Shown: positions 45,327 to 57,587, numbered from the stretch's first letter. The stretch is 64,000 nucleotides of DNA from Ornithodoros turicata (GCF_037126465.1 NW_026999453.1:1-64000); one strand, 5' to 3'. Numbers and translations are program-made. The notes: a model not told the origin generated them from the letters alone.

Positions 45327-45478
45327 TTATGACGGTTCGATGGCTTTTCTTTTTCTTCCCAATACATGATTCCACTGAATTCTTCCATTGTTTTCTTCAT
45401 TGACAGATACTAAGCGTTTGATATCGGAATCGTATGCTTGGCTTTTAGGTATCACACGATCCAGTAAAAGTATAATAC
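45327..45478 (-). CDS. Possible alternative terminal exon of the minus-strand gene
   Basis: After the acceptor TGTGCCTTTTAG an open frame of about 50 codons runs to a TAA at 45327. Its first two bases would complete the codon left open by exon 4, so it could serve as a last exon in place of the microexon route. It would add GIILLLDRVIPKSQAYDS and a basic tail ending RKRKAIEPS, with no full transmembrane helix. The match of phase has a one-in-three chance and the pyrimidine tract is a GTT microsatellite, so this is tentative. A short cytoplasmic isoform would be the predicted product. Confidence 0.25.
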
Positions 45479-46073
45479 CTAAAAGGCACAACAACAACAA
45501 CAAATAAATCATGACTATGGCCTGGGGTGATTCACCGCTTGAGAGCAGTCCTAAAAGGCACACACACTCTTCATGTATGCATTTTACGATCTTGTAAATG
45601 GTCACAAGTAAATGTAACTGTATTTATGCGAAAAAAAAATAAACAACGAAAGTGTGTATTGCGCTCTTCATATATTTGAATGCAAACTAAATAGGTAATG
45701 CATCTAATGGTTACTTTAATATACTTGTGCTATGTGCTTTAGTACCTTTGTAATGTGGTACTTCGTACTACTTATGCGGGACACTTGGCCACCACTGCTT
45801 TGAACTGACTACGTTAAAATACGAACCCCACAGGCAGCCAATAAAGTACTACAGCTCACATGTTGTGTATTCTAACAGTTGGTCGTTCGGCGCATATTAC
45901 ATCTGTGCAAGGGATGTGTGCGTATCCGAAATAGATGTTAACCCTTATTTTGCCGACGGTAATTAGCTTGGTCAGGTCCGAACGATGTATCAACGCGCGT
46001 ATCTCATATATTTCTAAAAGAAAGGATGCGCATGATCTGTTAGACAATATGAATTCAGAACAGAACATGTTAC

Positions 46074-46100
46074 CTGCTCCTGCAGCTCCGACCGTGCTTT
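46074..46100 (-). CDS. Exon 4 of the minus-strand gene (27 nt)
   Basis: This lies between acceptor TTTCTTGAACTTGCAG and donor GCAG/GTAACATG. In the gene frame it reads STVGAAGA, with one base from exon 3 before it and one base carried over after it. It continues the Ser/Ala/Gly-rich cytoplasmic tail. Its length is a multiple of three, so it could be skipped without changing frame. Confidence 0.7.
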
Positions 46101-46170
46101 CTGCAAGTTCAAGAAAATGGTCATATAAAGGGAATCCGTTCAACACATTAGGCAGGGAAAGAGAACTTAC

Positions 46171-46227
46171 GCGACATCTCGCTCGCCGACTCTACTCCAC
46201 TCAAAGAACTCATGGAACTCGCGTCAG
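46171..46227 (-). CDS. Exon 3 of the minus-strand gene (57 nt)
   Basis: Acceptor GTCTTCTCTTTTGCAG and donor GTCGC/GTAAGTTC are both near consensus. The frame reads DASSMSSLSGVESASEMS, an acidic Ser-rich stretch with several possible phosphorylation sites. Entry and exit phases (one base carried in and out) match exons 2 and 4. It lies only 70 bp upstream of exon 4, so the pair probably evolved by local duplication or splitting of a low-complexity tail. Confidence 0.75.
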
Positions 46228-47470
46228 CTGCAAAAGAGAAGACATAAATGAGTTTGGAGACCGTTGTCTGGCACAAAGATTCACGAAAAAAGAGAAATTG
46301 TTGTGAACAAGTTCGGCAATTTTGGTTCATTTTCTTCAGTGTCGCATACGTGCTTCAAGAGTGGAGATACCATAAACGATGTCCTTCTAGAACAGAGCAC
46401 ATCAACACTCCCGAAGAGAACGATGCACAAATGGTATGTCTTCTCCCATGGGATCTACCGTTTATCAGTCAACACAAATGCAAATACAGCTATTCACTGT
46501 TTCTATGCCTGGAATAGTGGCTGCACACATTAGGAGACCCGTGTATAACTACAATGTTAATCGACCGTAATACTTTATTCACATTTTCGCGCTAGAAATG
46601 TAACGCCCAACGTCCGCCGTATGTTTCCGCGCTCCCGACTTCTCAGATTGTTAATCCGTCTTCATCCGTGATCATTTCCACCATAATCTTACAGTAGACG
46701 TTGACGACAACAACGAGAGGAACTTCGAACATGAGGTATACCCACGCGTGGCCAACATCTGTCCCAGACCAGATCTGAATCTGATTGTTGAACTGGAATA
46801 GGTTGAAGTGGTACCACTTGGAGTGGTCCTTGTTCGATAACAGTTCAACTGGTGCAAATTGCAACCGCTCCCAGTCTGAACTGGTACCCGTTGAAACTGG
46901 GCATGGTCGTAAACCTGATTCTTAAGGTGGGATCGGTTGAAGTGATCCCCGTTCGATAATACAATTACAGGTAGACATAGTAAGAAAAAAAAGTACGAAC
47001 GGACGCAGCCGTTTTTCTAAACCGTCCTCCTTTACCAAGGTCTTGGGTCGCATTTTTGTATTAAGGATACATGTCACGTTTTCATTCTATTTGTTCTCAT
47101 CACAAACATGGGCTCTCACATTGGTTGCTCGTCTTGAAACTCAGTCTGGTAATCCCGTATGGAATGTGGTTAGATACTTGCTTGCGCTTGCTTCCTGCAA
47201 TACTGATGTTGTACGTTAAGCGCCTCGAATCAATTACAGATTGATTGTAAGTTGCTAAGACGTATGCCTCGCACCGTTGCAGGAGAGTTACGCTCCACTT
47301 TAGACAAGGTGCGGGTTGTGCGTGAAATTTGCTAATTTTGCCAATGATTCTGGCTGTTACCGCGATGTTCCCAATGAAGGTTGCTGAGGGATGCTCGCAT
47401 ATGTTTTCTATGATGGGTTGTTCTATGTGACTACCCGGATCCCAGACCAAGCGGGATATTACTATTTCAC
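46228..47470. other. Intron 2 with a short dispersed repeat
   Basis: 46720-46960 holds repeated GGTTGAAGTG(G/A)T, GTTCGATAA and CAACTGG/CCAGTT-type words, a degenerate repeat cluster. The minus-strand frame continuing from exon 2 stays open to 47100, which could mean that exon 2 is longer than modelled. The open frames at 46643-46864 have no splice support. Confidence 0.4.
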
Positions 47471-47503
47471 CATCGCCAGCAGCCGATGGCAAAGTTGCAG
47501 TAT
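47471..47503 (-). CDS. Exon 2 of the minus-strand gene (33 nt; 3' end uncertain)
   Basis: The acceptor TATATTTTTTGTGTAG is good. Its first two bases complete the split codon of exon 1 (G then AT, Asp), giving TATLPSAAGD. Three donors keep the phase needed by exon 3: GATG/GTGAAA (used here), CCGG/GTAGTC at about 47438, and CAAT/GTGAGA at about 47113. I chose the first because the Ser/Ala-rich composition runs on naturally into exon 3. The longer choices would add up to about 120 less biased residues. The frame is open to a stop at 47100, so a terminal-exon isoform is also possible. Confidence 0.6.
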
Positions 47504-47599
47504 CTACACAAAAAATATAACAAATTGTACGAAAGAAAAAATAATGACCCGTAATATGATGCGTTCCTGTTGCCGTGCTACATATTGAAGCCAGTTAAA

Positions 47600-47789
47600 A
47601 CAAGACTGGTGTGGCAGTTACTATACGTACAGATCATTCATATTTGTCACTGGCTCAACTTGCAACACTGGACCAATATTGTCAGTTTCATTGGCACAAT
47701 ATCTGTCCGAGTTGTACGGCCTATATTGGAGCAATGTAACTTGTACTGGCTGCCAATGTTGGACCGATATTAGACCAATGATGGTGTAC
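47600..47789. repeat. Cluster of degenerate CCAATATTGG words
   Basis: GGACCAATATTGTC, GCACAATATCTGTC, CCTATATTGGAGC, CCAATGTTGGACC and GATATTAGACCAATG follow one another with spacings of about 20-35 bp. They look like a short repeat family built from a degenerate self-complementary word. No coding content. Confidence 0.5.
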
Positions 47790-50512
47790 TGCTTGGGACA
47801 GATCTGGAGGACAATTAGAGCTCTGAAGGATGCGCCCCCACAAAACAATCCTCTCGCGGCATTGGCTATCATTAAGGGTGTAGACGAAAACATGCTACCG
47901 ACAGATTTCTCCGTCGTCCTGACGACACCGGCGGCCGCCTCGACGACAGCGGTACACGGCGGTTTTGTTCAGAGCATGATGACATAAATTCACCAAGACA
48001 GGCCTCGGCCACCGGAGGTTATGGACCGCGACTTACTATAATCGAGCTGAAGACTGCGTTGAAACTTGTGAAAATCACCTATGCCGCACTGCCAAACCTT
48101 GACGAGCGATCACTCCAAGGTCTGCTTCATGTTTATAATACGTCTTGGCGACAGGGTTCCGTACCTTCTACCTGGAAGGAGACATTAGTCGTGCCTATCC
48201 TGAAACTAGGCAATCCCTCAAACGCTCTATCCTCCTTTCGCCATGTGAGCCTGACAAGCTCCATGGGAAAACTGATGGTGAGAATGGTTTTGCATCAACG
48301 CGACTGGTGGCTCGAAGAAACAAGGTGTGTTCCCTCATAAATTGTGTGTTCCCTCATTTCCTCGCCACCGAAGCTCCACTGATCCAGCTCTCGACGTAGT
48401 CTCTACAGTCCAGCATGCTCGTGCTTATCGGCGGATTCTTTATTGGATTTCCTGGACATCAAGTGCGCATATGATATCGTCTCGCACATTTGTGTGCTCC
48501 ACGCATTTTCGTTTTTTTTTTACTATGTAGTCGACTCTTCAGCTGACTCCACGATTTTCTTACGAACCGAACTGTCGCTGTCCGCACATCCCACGGCCAA
48601 GTGCTCTGTTGATCAAGGCGTACCCCAAGGAAGCAGGAAGGCCGATCGATAATTCCTCGCAAAGTAGTATTCTCTATCTATACCGATGACGTTGCCTTTT
48701 GGACAGTAGGCAAGTCACGACCAGCCATTCAACGCGGTTTGCAGCTAGCTTTAAATTCCATTCGTACCTCTCGCGACTTGGAATGTACCTTTCGCTCGAA
48801 AAGTGCGTCGAGCTCCTTTTCAGCCTCAAGGATATGGAAAATTTCCTAGAGTGGGTCGGTGCAAAGAACCTCGAGCCTGTACGTTCCCATCGCTTCCTTG
48901 GTGTGGTCCAGGACGCGAACCTGCGTTGGGCTCGCCACATGGAGCACCTTGAAACCAAAGTGCAGCGATGGCTTCCTGCAATTCAACCTCTTTCTGGCTT
49001 AGGATGGGGGCAGTGATCAACGCTACCTTCTAGCTGTTCAGACGGCTTTGGTGAGGGCGACTTTGCTTTACAGCCTTCCAATCAGACACATGACTTGTAC
49101 AACGCCGTTAAATACCCTTTGGGCACTGTTTGCCCCAGGCCTTCGTTGCTGCCTTGGAATTCCAAGAATTGCTGTAACACGGCAAGTCCTAGGTGAAGCT
49201 GGTCAACTCCCGGTGGAGGTCCTTCGTGAGCGTAAAACGTCTCGACACTTCTTACGTTTGCGCGCGCACATTCCCCGTCACCCACTCCTCAGAAAGTTTC
49301 GGTACTGTCCTGAAAGTGATTTCCATCGCGTAGCGCAGAGGACACGCAGGGCTCTCACTGACTTCATAGCTAAGGACGTCTCACCCCGAATGTCCCCTGG
49401 TCTCTGCTTGTGCCACCCACCTGTGCACGTCTTCCGGACCTCTAGGAACGACGAGATCAGGTTCCCCCACAAGTCCTTCGAGATCACTTTTATGATCAGG
49501 TAGACGCGAAGTTTTCTACGTCTGCCGCAGCATGCACCGATGCCGCATCTCAAAACTGCAAGTCCACGTCGGCATATGTCATCCCATCCGAAGGTGCAGT
49601 GGAAGGACGTCAACCTTCGCATCAAACCTCATCAACAGCCGCGGAACTCCATGCCATGAACTTTCTGCAGCATATCGTTCACTTTACCCCACGGGATTGG
49701 GTCGTATTCACTGACTCAACATGCGCACTGCCAGCAAATGAAAATTCTGGCATCCGAGGCTCATCCGCGCGGTTGATTATGAACGTGTGAATGGCTTACA
49801 AACTTGTCCATGAAGCAGGGCACAGGCTGGTTCTTCAATGGGTTCCAGCCCATTGCGGTGTCAAAAGGAATGAAGAGACCGGCAGCACCATAGAAGCAGC
49901 TCTCTCGTCTCGGAGACTGACGCGTATTGCGCTGCTGAGAGGAGATCGTCGGTCCGTACTTCGACGCCTCGTGACTCCTTTTGCTGCCCGCAAATGGACC
50001 GCTGATATTGTCCCCCAGCCATGCTGAGCAGAGTTCATCCAGCGCTCACTTTCCGCATGCCTCGACATATCTCTCGTCAACATGCCGCATTAGTTGATCG
50101 AATGCGCCTCGATGTGGCTTTCACAGCACAGTGGCGTTGCCGTTTGAGGCAAGTTTACTCTCCCCACTGCAGTCACCGCAGTACTGTAGAAGATCTAAGG
50201 CACATTCTTCATCATTGCGCACACTAGAAACCTTCTCGAACCGTACTACCCGGAACCCCTAACGAGCTAGACTTTCGACCCCCTCTCTCACAAAATTGAT
50301 TGGTCCCTGGCCACATCCAGCCCGCCAAAGCTCTGCCCTCATAGCTCTCTTCACGGTTCTGGATACCATAGGACTTGGGTCCCTATTGTGAAGGGGCCCA
50401 TTATTTCATTCCCCGTATCACCACCAGCAAAGTAGTACAGTATCGCCCCCGGCAATGAAACTCCCGAATTATCATGTTGTAATAAAATTGTTGTTGCTGT
50501 TGTTGTTTTACA
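47790..50512 (+). pseudogene. I-like LINE with reverse transcriptase and RNase H, 5'-truncated and frameshifted
   Basis: Plus-strand frames read in order: a pre-domain (IWRTIRALKDAPPQNNP, 47800-47870); the start of reverse transcriptase (LQGLLHVYNTSWRQGSVP then TWKETLVVPILK, 48110-48210); the catalytic YTDD at 48679-48690; and a thumb region. An RNase H domain follows, with AELHAMNFL, VFTDSTCAL (49701-49730) and WVPAHCGVKRNEE (about 49840-49878). The 3' end is AATAAAATTGTTGTTGCTG plus further GTT repeats, stopping near 50512. RNase H and the GTT-type tail point to the I group of LINEs. Multiple frame changes and stops show that it is dead, and the endonuclease part is missing. It lies in intron 1, antisense to the host gene. 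Confidence 0.85.
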
Positions 50513-52489
50513 GATTTTGTGACCAGATAAAGTTTCCATGCGCCGTTTTTTGCGCGGGACACAGCCATGCTATAGAACTGAATAACGTGAGAACTTGGGA
50601 TACCACTTTTTGTGGAAAGTGACCACGAACGACAAATACCAACGTTATTTTGTCATCTGATTGACGGGCGTTTGGCGGGGGGCAATGCAAATGCGTTACC
50701 TACGCGGCATTTTGAAACTCGCTCTTTCGCCAGTTGCACATACACTACGCCAACCGAAAATATTGAAACAAACTATCACATCCTAATAGGAATAACCTGC
50801 TTCCCTTTAAAAATACCTGTCCCACTTTCTCGCGCATTATTTCACAACCAGAAACGTCTGATAACTCCTTCATAGTTAAAACCTATCTCGTAATGATAGG
50901 CGGCATCTTCCTCGGAGCAGCATGACACTTGGAGTGCAAGGTACATTATAAAAGGCCGCAAGCCATTCAGTGTGGCCACACGGAGGCTTCAAACTTCCGT
51001 TCCTTAATTCTGAAAAGCAACCAAAACGCGCAGAGAGAAGGCCGCAATCATGCACGAGGTTATGGGTGTAATTACATTTCTCCCACATAAGTCAGTGACA
51101 CACGGTGTTCCAAAGGGCCGTCTGTGTCTGAGTAGCCTACACTAGTTTGTGCTTGCACGTTCTGCTACATGCCTTTCTCTTGACATCAATCGGAAAGCCT
51201 AGCATGCAATGTGGTACCATATTTGGCGGAACCTCCTTTCAAAATTCTGTCGTCGCAAAGTGAGCTTTTGAGAGCAAATGAGAAAAGCGCAGGTATTTTC
51301 GCAAAATTCGCGAGCGCTCTTTTCCTCGCGTATTTAAAGTTCCGCGAAATATACGAACCAATGACAGAAAAATGCGCGAACGAAACATGGAAGAAATTTG
51401 ATCAACGCGCTTGGGTAACTTACGTTCGCGTTTTTTTTTTTTTTTTCATTGCCTTGCCTCACTATGTGTTCAGGTCTTCTCCGTTGTAATTGTGTTGCAC
51501 ATTGGACGACTGCTCTTATTTTTGGGGTGAGAGCACCTTTAACATGTTTACATTCATTAATTAGCATATGCATATGTTTTGTAAGTATGTAGGCTACTTT
51601 CCCTTTATAAAACCGTGGCGTCGTCACTTCTGATGCATCAAGTAAAATAAGTGCACATTATATTGAATTTTAACATTCAGAACAACAGTTCAAAAACGTC
51701 CCACATTTGTCCCAATATCCCGAGGTGACATCGCAGGGATATACCTGCGACGTCCAAACAGTGCCCATATCCTGGTCTCCTGTATGTCGCATAGATATCT
51801 ATGGGATATTCAGGCTGCTCCCAGGGATATCCCATTGTCCAAGATGGGATATCCTACAGACGTCGTCAGGACGTCTGTTGTTTGTTGGGTAAAAGTTGCC
51901 GCATCACTTATCGAGTCTTAATCGTACCTAGTCGAGGCGGTTACAAGAATGACTGGAGACGGGGCAATTCGGCGATGACCCAGATACCAGCCGAGTAAGC
52001 ACCCCTAATCCCAGCGGTCTCAATCGGAATGGCTCAAAATGAAGACAAATGCAACGGGTTATCTACTCAGTTGTGGAACCCCTTGATAACTTCTTCCTAG
52101 AAGTTCAAGGTGTAGGGCCTCTAAGACGCCAAATGCAGGGCCGACGCACCTCGGCATCGTGAATTTAATGTTCTGTGAATGATTGCATGGTCCAGGCTCC
52201 TCAGAAATTCGCGAATTATTGAGCCTGCGAATTTAACCTCTTATGAAGTGTAGCGCTATGTTCTTCAACGAAGTTCACCATATTTTAGAAGGAAGCAGAC
52301 GAGCTTCGACGCAGGAACCGAAGGATAATTCTGCAAGGAATACATCGCCCTCTTTGCAGTAAATAAGCGACCGGCAAACGAAAGCGCGGGGTTTCAAAAT
52401 GTTATAAAAATTACTTTCGTCCAAGCTCGGAGAGTGATCCATATCTGGGCGAACATAATCTACAGTGGATACACAACAGAAAAAGCAGC
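50513..52489. other. Intron 1 segment with a cluster of GATATC words
   Basis: Between 51715 and 51860 GGGATATACC, CCATATCC, ATAGATATCTATGGGATATT, GGGATATCCC and GGGATATCC recur, with GACGTC palindromes on both sides (CTGCGACGTCC, CAGACGTCGTCAGGACGTC). This resembles the CCAATATTGG cluster in design. A T tract lies at 51431-51446. I recognise no gene. Confidence 0.45.
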
Positions 52490-53370
52490 CTGATCCGGCC
52501 ACGGCAATTGAAGCACAACCTGTACGTGAACACGGAACACGCTCTCAAAAACATGCAAGACGCAGTAAGTAGCCTTATCAAACTTGAACTATGCATACGC
52601 AGTCTATCTCAACAAAGTAGTGAGACAGAGTGAATCGAACGCTATCTTCTTTGCGTACGTAAAGGACAGCGAGCGATGCGCTAGAACTCTGATATCCAAG
52701 GTGCGGTAAACGCAAACAGCCTGATCTGACATCAATAAAGAATGCCCAACGTCCGTAAACGCAATCTCCATAATGTGCAAAAATGTGCGTATTGAATAAG
52801 CTTAATTCATAACAAGCTTAATGTGCTTATGCAACCACAGCAATGAACGAGCGATCAAGGTGAAAAACGCAAAAACAGTAGCCTTATCTCGCCCCGGCAA
52901 TGGATGCGGAGTGTAATTGAACAGTCTCCAAAATGTGCAAAACGGAAAAAGTAGTCTTACATAATCTCAGCAATGGCCGCATGCTCTACGTGAACAGAAT
53001 CTGCGATCCGTGAAAAACTCAAAACGGTAATCCTAACTTATTTAATTTTGTATTTCTTCCCGGTTTGCGCCGCGAAGCAACGGTGGCTATGAGCGTCGTA
53101 CAGATGTGGGCAGATGGACAGGGGACAGCAGGAAGGATGGGGATTAGTATGTATCCTGTGTCGGCTTCAGGGGGACTGTGCTCACATTCGTCCTGAAAGA
53201 CTTCGGAAAACTTGAGACAGCACATTCAGCCTTGTCGCTGGTGGTTATCTTAACTCGCCTCAACTCGCCTCGCCAATGGATACGCAGTTTAAGTGAGCAC
53301 AATTCTCCAAAATGAGCATATCGCGTAAACTAGCATTTTGTCATTTCAGCAATGGGAGCGCGGTGTGCGT
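52490..53370. repeat. Highly degenerate tandem repeat
   Basis: Words such as GCAATGGATGCGGAGTGTAA, TCTCCAAAATGTGCAAAA and AGTAGCCTTATCTC recur with changes about every 90-120 bp, for example near 52570, 52760, 52900, 52985, 53265 and 53350. A dot plot would be needed to define the unit. Confidence 0.5.
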
Positions 53371-54960
53371 GCGCCCATTCTTATTTAATTAATTTTCTAT
53401 CGTTTAATCTTGCCACTGAATTGCTGTTAATTTGCTCTTTTTTGCTCGCCTATTGCTACTAATAAATGTTTTTGATTTCAGCGGTCCAATACAATTCAGA
53501 CGCGAAATCGGTTTTTGCAATTGGATTTTGTTTGGTTTCCGCGAAATAACGCTTCTCCTTTCAAGCAATAAAACGTGTTACATACCCGCTCAGATGGTTA
53601 CTTTAATTTGTCCCAGTGAACTCGTTAGCGGACCACTTTGCACGAGCATCAACTGCTGTACCTTTGCCAGGACCGCGTCCTGCATCTACGTTAGGCGTAG
53701 CAGGCAATCTCTGTAGCAGCAGGCGAGAGACAGCTTTGCCAAAGTCCGACCCGCACGGTACGTCTTTCTTGCGTAAAATCAAGGTTTTAACACCAAGCGC
53801 GAAATTTTGTATGGCGTAGCTGCCCGTGATTCACTGCATCAGGGAAGGTTTGATAGTTCACGCAACAGTCAGTTCACGGGCTTCCCAACCAATCACCACA
53901 CGTCAAGTCAAACAGCGTGATTTGGATTCGCGCCCCATTCCTTTTCACAGGAGTATTTTTTTTAACGGTGCGTCGCAATGCAGAGTTTTACGTAGCGAGA
54001 TATTCAAAGAAACACGAACCATGCGGGCCGGCCTTAAAGGAAGCACAGGTTGGGTCGTCTGCGTACATGGAATGTACCGCTCCACAGGTTACGCTACAGA
54101 TCGATAGAAAAACGTTTTCAAAGACGCTTTCTTACACTTATTATATTTTGCGTTCTGTATTCCGTCCTTCGATTTGTAAAAGCCAGCAACGCACATGCCG
54201 AGTACAAACCGCCTTAGTCTTAACAAGCACCTGACTAGCGAATTAGCATACACCGCTTCTTTTACGAACATGATTGCAATACGCTATCTCGCGTCACTCA
54301 CAGACACTGACATATGAGACTGTAGCACTGGAATGTGTGGAAGATATTTCGAACCGACTAGGCCTCCGAATCTAAAACTTAGATATTAGTTTTTCCAGAC
54401 CATAGTTTCAAGTTCGCTTACTCATTCTGAGTCGTAGATATATCCTTTCAAATAGGAAGTGCCTTTGTATCTTCTACCAGGGCTCACTCAAGGCTCACAG
54501 AGGAAGTGGTACGTCGTATGATGTGCGCTATTCCACGTCACGTGCAGGGTATAAGTAAAAGCAGCTTCTCAGGACAACATCGACGAAGTAGAAGATGTAC
54601 ATTAAAAATGTAGAAATGAAGTGCCTCTTCATTTTGAAAAGTATCTGAAAAAGGTAGTTTATATGGCGCTAACCCAGCTGCACTACGCCAACTGTCATGT
54701 TAACGGACTGCAAGTATGGTGACCATGGGTTAAAATAACTAAACACAAGGACACTCTGCCTCCGCTTGGTACCTCATTGGTACCTCATTGCGTAGAGTAC
54801 ATAGTCAATGTCACAAAGTCATAGAATCCCAGGTGCTGTTGACATGCTCCTCCAAAGCTTAAGTCTAAGAGGCAACAGGTATATCACACAGACGCCATCG
54901 CCCAGAAATGGTTGCTCACTTCAAGGTGAACTGTGCACTGCACTCTAACAGCGTGGAAGG
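53371..54960. other. Intron 1 segment, nothing recognised
   Basis: AT-rich, with scattered short frames and no motif. No inverted or tandem structure is obvious by eye. Confidence 0.4.
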
Positions 54961-55105
54961 TACGGGGCCATTACATCCAACGAGCTGTTACATCCATCGT
55001 GTCGTGACATCTATCGGTGGACGTAATGGCACAATGGATGTAACGGCTCGTTGGATGTAATAGCACGGTATGGATGTAACGACGCGCTGGACGTAACGGC
55101 CAAAA
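54961..55105. repeat. Minisatellite of the GTTGGATGTAACGGC family, left array
   Basis: Units of about 17-20 bp. The first part (54970-55015) is in the inverted orientation (ATTACATCCAACGAGC), then the array switches to GGATGTAACGGCTCGTTGGATG from about 55016. The same unit forms the right array at 57346-57570, all in forward orientation. Confidence 0.8.
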
Positions 55106-55975
55106 AATCTGGGTCGTCATGGGGGCGATGGGAGGTAAGAAGGTCAACGGGAGTAGAAGCCCGGATTAGGAATAGCAGGAGTGAACCGGTGACCCGCCTG
55201 TGTTCAAGACGACTACAACCCGCAGGCGATTGCTGTGTGTGTGTTTCTTTTATTTCTTTCTTTTTGTTTTCTTTTTATGGAAGGAATACCAAGCCGGCCC
55301 ATGCCTGACTAACCTTTTCCCGATTCTTTTTCAATAAACAGCCCTTCCCCCCTCCCCCGGTTGCTGGTCAGTGGCGATGTACGTTCAACCACATTGCATA
55401 GTGCATGAATATCCAACAATAATGCGTCACTGTAGCTGACCAATAGTATTAGTTCCGCCTATCCTTTCTTTTCTCCCGGTCTCGCTGGCATGGGACGCGC
55501 GGACATCTGCATCCAAATTCGATGCCAAAACTTATCAAATTGCGGCGTTCATTTCCACCCCATTCTTTCCCGAACGAACTTGAAACGTGAACCAGTACAA
55601 CCTAACCGCAGACAGTCTCAAAAAAGAAAAGAAACACGCCCATACAATGCAGCTTCTACAAGCATAAGATTACCCGTCACGACGGGAGCTCTGCTCAAGC
55701 GCTAACTTAACCTGTCAGCCTCACGTCCACAACGTGTGGCTGAAACATGTGGCAGACATTGAAAATAAAATACATAACTAAATGAATTAAGCATGAACGT
55801 GTCTTTAATGATCTTATCTGTGTGCTGCTCTCGCTATATAGTTGCGCAACGGTACCATTACAAAAGGTATAGCAGTGACTTAACAGCAAAAGATCACGGT
55901 TTCTTGAACAACGCGGCATACTATATTTTACTGGTACATCAGTTACAAACAGCTCTTCATTCGCGGACTATAACA
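55106..55975. other. Unrecognised DNA between the left minisatellite and the Mutator-like relic
   Basis: It includes a pyrimidine-rich stretch at 55238-55275. If the two minisatellites are transposon ends, this would be internal, decayed transposon sequence. Confidence 0.35.
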
Positions 55976-56700
55976 TTATGTGCATGGCAAAATCCCAACG
56001 TCTACCACGCGCTTCAGGTACGTTGCGACGTCTTCATATTGAACGGGGGCACACAAAAAATAGCGGCGAAATAGTTTCATCTCTTCGGCATATCGGGCGT
56101 TCCTCTCGCGGATTCGTGGCGTTTGTAGCTCCAGCAGTGCTGCAGGGTCGCACAGCAAGAGCCGCAGCTGGTACTTTGCAACGTGCTGCACCTTCTGGAA
56201 AAATGCAAGCAGTTCCGCGAGATTTGGGTGCTAGTTCGGGAGTTGGTCATCGAGTTCATTGTGCCAACCCTCAAACACATTCGTGGTGCGTGCTCCGGAG
56301 TTGCTAAAGTGGTCCTATACGTCACGGACGGGAATGTATATCAGCCAAAATTGCGGAAGTAGGATATGAAGGGCTGCAGCAGAGCGCTCAGAAGAGGTGA
56401 TTCTTGCTGAGGTGGATTGGAAATGAAAATCTCGCTGAACGAGAGACGGAAATGTTCGGGGAGGAAGGGCAGGTGCCTTACCACCTTGAACCACTCTCGT
56501 ACTTCTTCATTGTCCTGCAGACGGTTCTCAAGCAAAGCTCGTCCCGCTTTCCATTTATCACCTTCGCATAATGAAAGGCGCAGCCATTTATTTTTATCGG
56601 CTGATTCACACGTACAGCGCTGAACACTGTCACTGCTGCATTTATAGCTGCAACTTCGACGTGAAACATCCAGTGACCTGAGCTTTGTAGTGTTCCCAAG
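55976..56700 (-). pseudogene. Mutator-like (MULE) transposase remnant
   Basis: Minus-strand frames read AINAAVTVFSAVRVNQPI followed by INGCAFHYAKVI (about 56580-56650), matching the GCxFHxxQ block of MULE transposases. Further on are NRLQDNEEVREWFKVVRHLPFL's neighbourhood (56440-56530), then ARTTNVFEGWHNELDDQLPN near 56240-56290, the conserved TNNxxEGWH-type block, then KVQHVAKYQLRLLL. Frame changes and stops separate the pieces. The N-terminal domain and the first catalytic aspartates are not visible. Minisatellite arrays about 0.7-0.9 kb away on each side may be its terminal regions. Confidence 0.75.
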
Positions 56701-57345
56701 TGGCTGAAACGCCGTAGGAGTGTGTCACGAATTACATCATGGGTTTATTCATGGGCGGCTGTGTCATGTCGCCTGGTGAGCGCAAACACCACAGGGTGAC
56801 ACTCTCCTCGTATCGCACAAGACAATCATTTACTATCTCCGGACAACAGGTCTATCTCCAAACGAGACAATCATTTCGCTGCCCGGGATGGAAACTCTGA
56901 ACCGGAGGAATTCTTCTCGATTTGTTCTCGAATTATCCGTCGAATCGTCCAGGCAGCAACAATAACCCGTTTCTGGGTCAACCCGTGGGTTTTTCCCGGA
57001 TTCAGGTGACTAGGTTTGTGCAGCTTCCCAACACTATCTGGTATTCACACAACGTGATTCACACACAGGACGCTATCTCAAAGGTGAAGGAGATCATTCG
57101 CAAAAAAGTGCAGAACAGCGACATTCGCATGGGCACCGCACTCACCTATAGGCTCTCCTCCTAAGTTTGAAAACAATTAAGGAATTAACGACCTCAACAC
57201 TTGCTGGCCACTGACGTAGGTGCGACAAAAAAGTACAGAACAGCGATGTTGGAATGAACCGCGTTTGTGATGGTCGATGGAAGGCGCTGCGTAACAAGCA
57301 CAGAACACCGACGAGAACATTGAGCGAGTGTTCTGTGTCCGTTGA
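56701..57345. other. DNA between the MULE relic and the right minisatellite
   Basis: A plus-strand frame at 56922-57164 is open but shows no clear family. It may be part of the same decayed transposon. Confidence 0.35.
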
Positions 57346-57570
57346 TGTAATGGCTCGTTGGACGTACTGGACCGATGGATCTGATGACATGTTGGATGTA
57401 CTGGCTCGTTGGATGTAATGACCCGTGGATGTAGTGGCCAAAATGGATGTGACGTCTCGTTGGATGTAACGGCACAATGGATGTAACAGCATGTTGGACG
57501 TAACGGCTCGTTTTTTGGATGTAACGACGCGTTGGATGTAATGGCACGTTGGATGTAGTGGCACGGAATC
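57346..57570. repeat. Minisatellite of the GTTGGATGTAACGGC family, right array
   Basis: About 11-12 degenerate units such as CTCGTTGGACGTACTGG, CTCGTTGGATGTAATGAC, CACGTTGGATGTAGTGGC. Units are in one orientation, opposite to the outer part of the left array, so the two arrays together are inverted. The repetitive peptide frames here (HYIQR and similar) are by-products of the repeat. Confidence 0.8.
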
Positions 57571-57587
57571 AGCGTGGGACACTAACC

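Noticed and set aside
46643..46864. A 73-codon minus-strand frame with a hydrophobic stretch
   Set aside because: It lies in a degenerate repeat cluster, lacks an acceptor and donor in phase with neighbouring exons, and has a competing frame.
47100..47470. The long open frame continuing from exon 2 as coding sequence
   Set aside because: Composition changes after residue 15 and a usable in-phase donor is present at 47470. It remains possible as a longer or terminal exon, as noted in the exon 2 entry.
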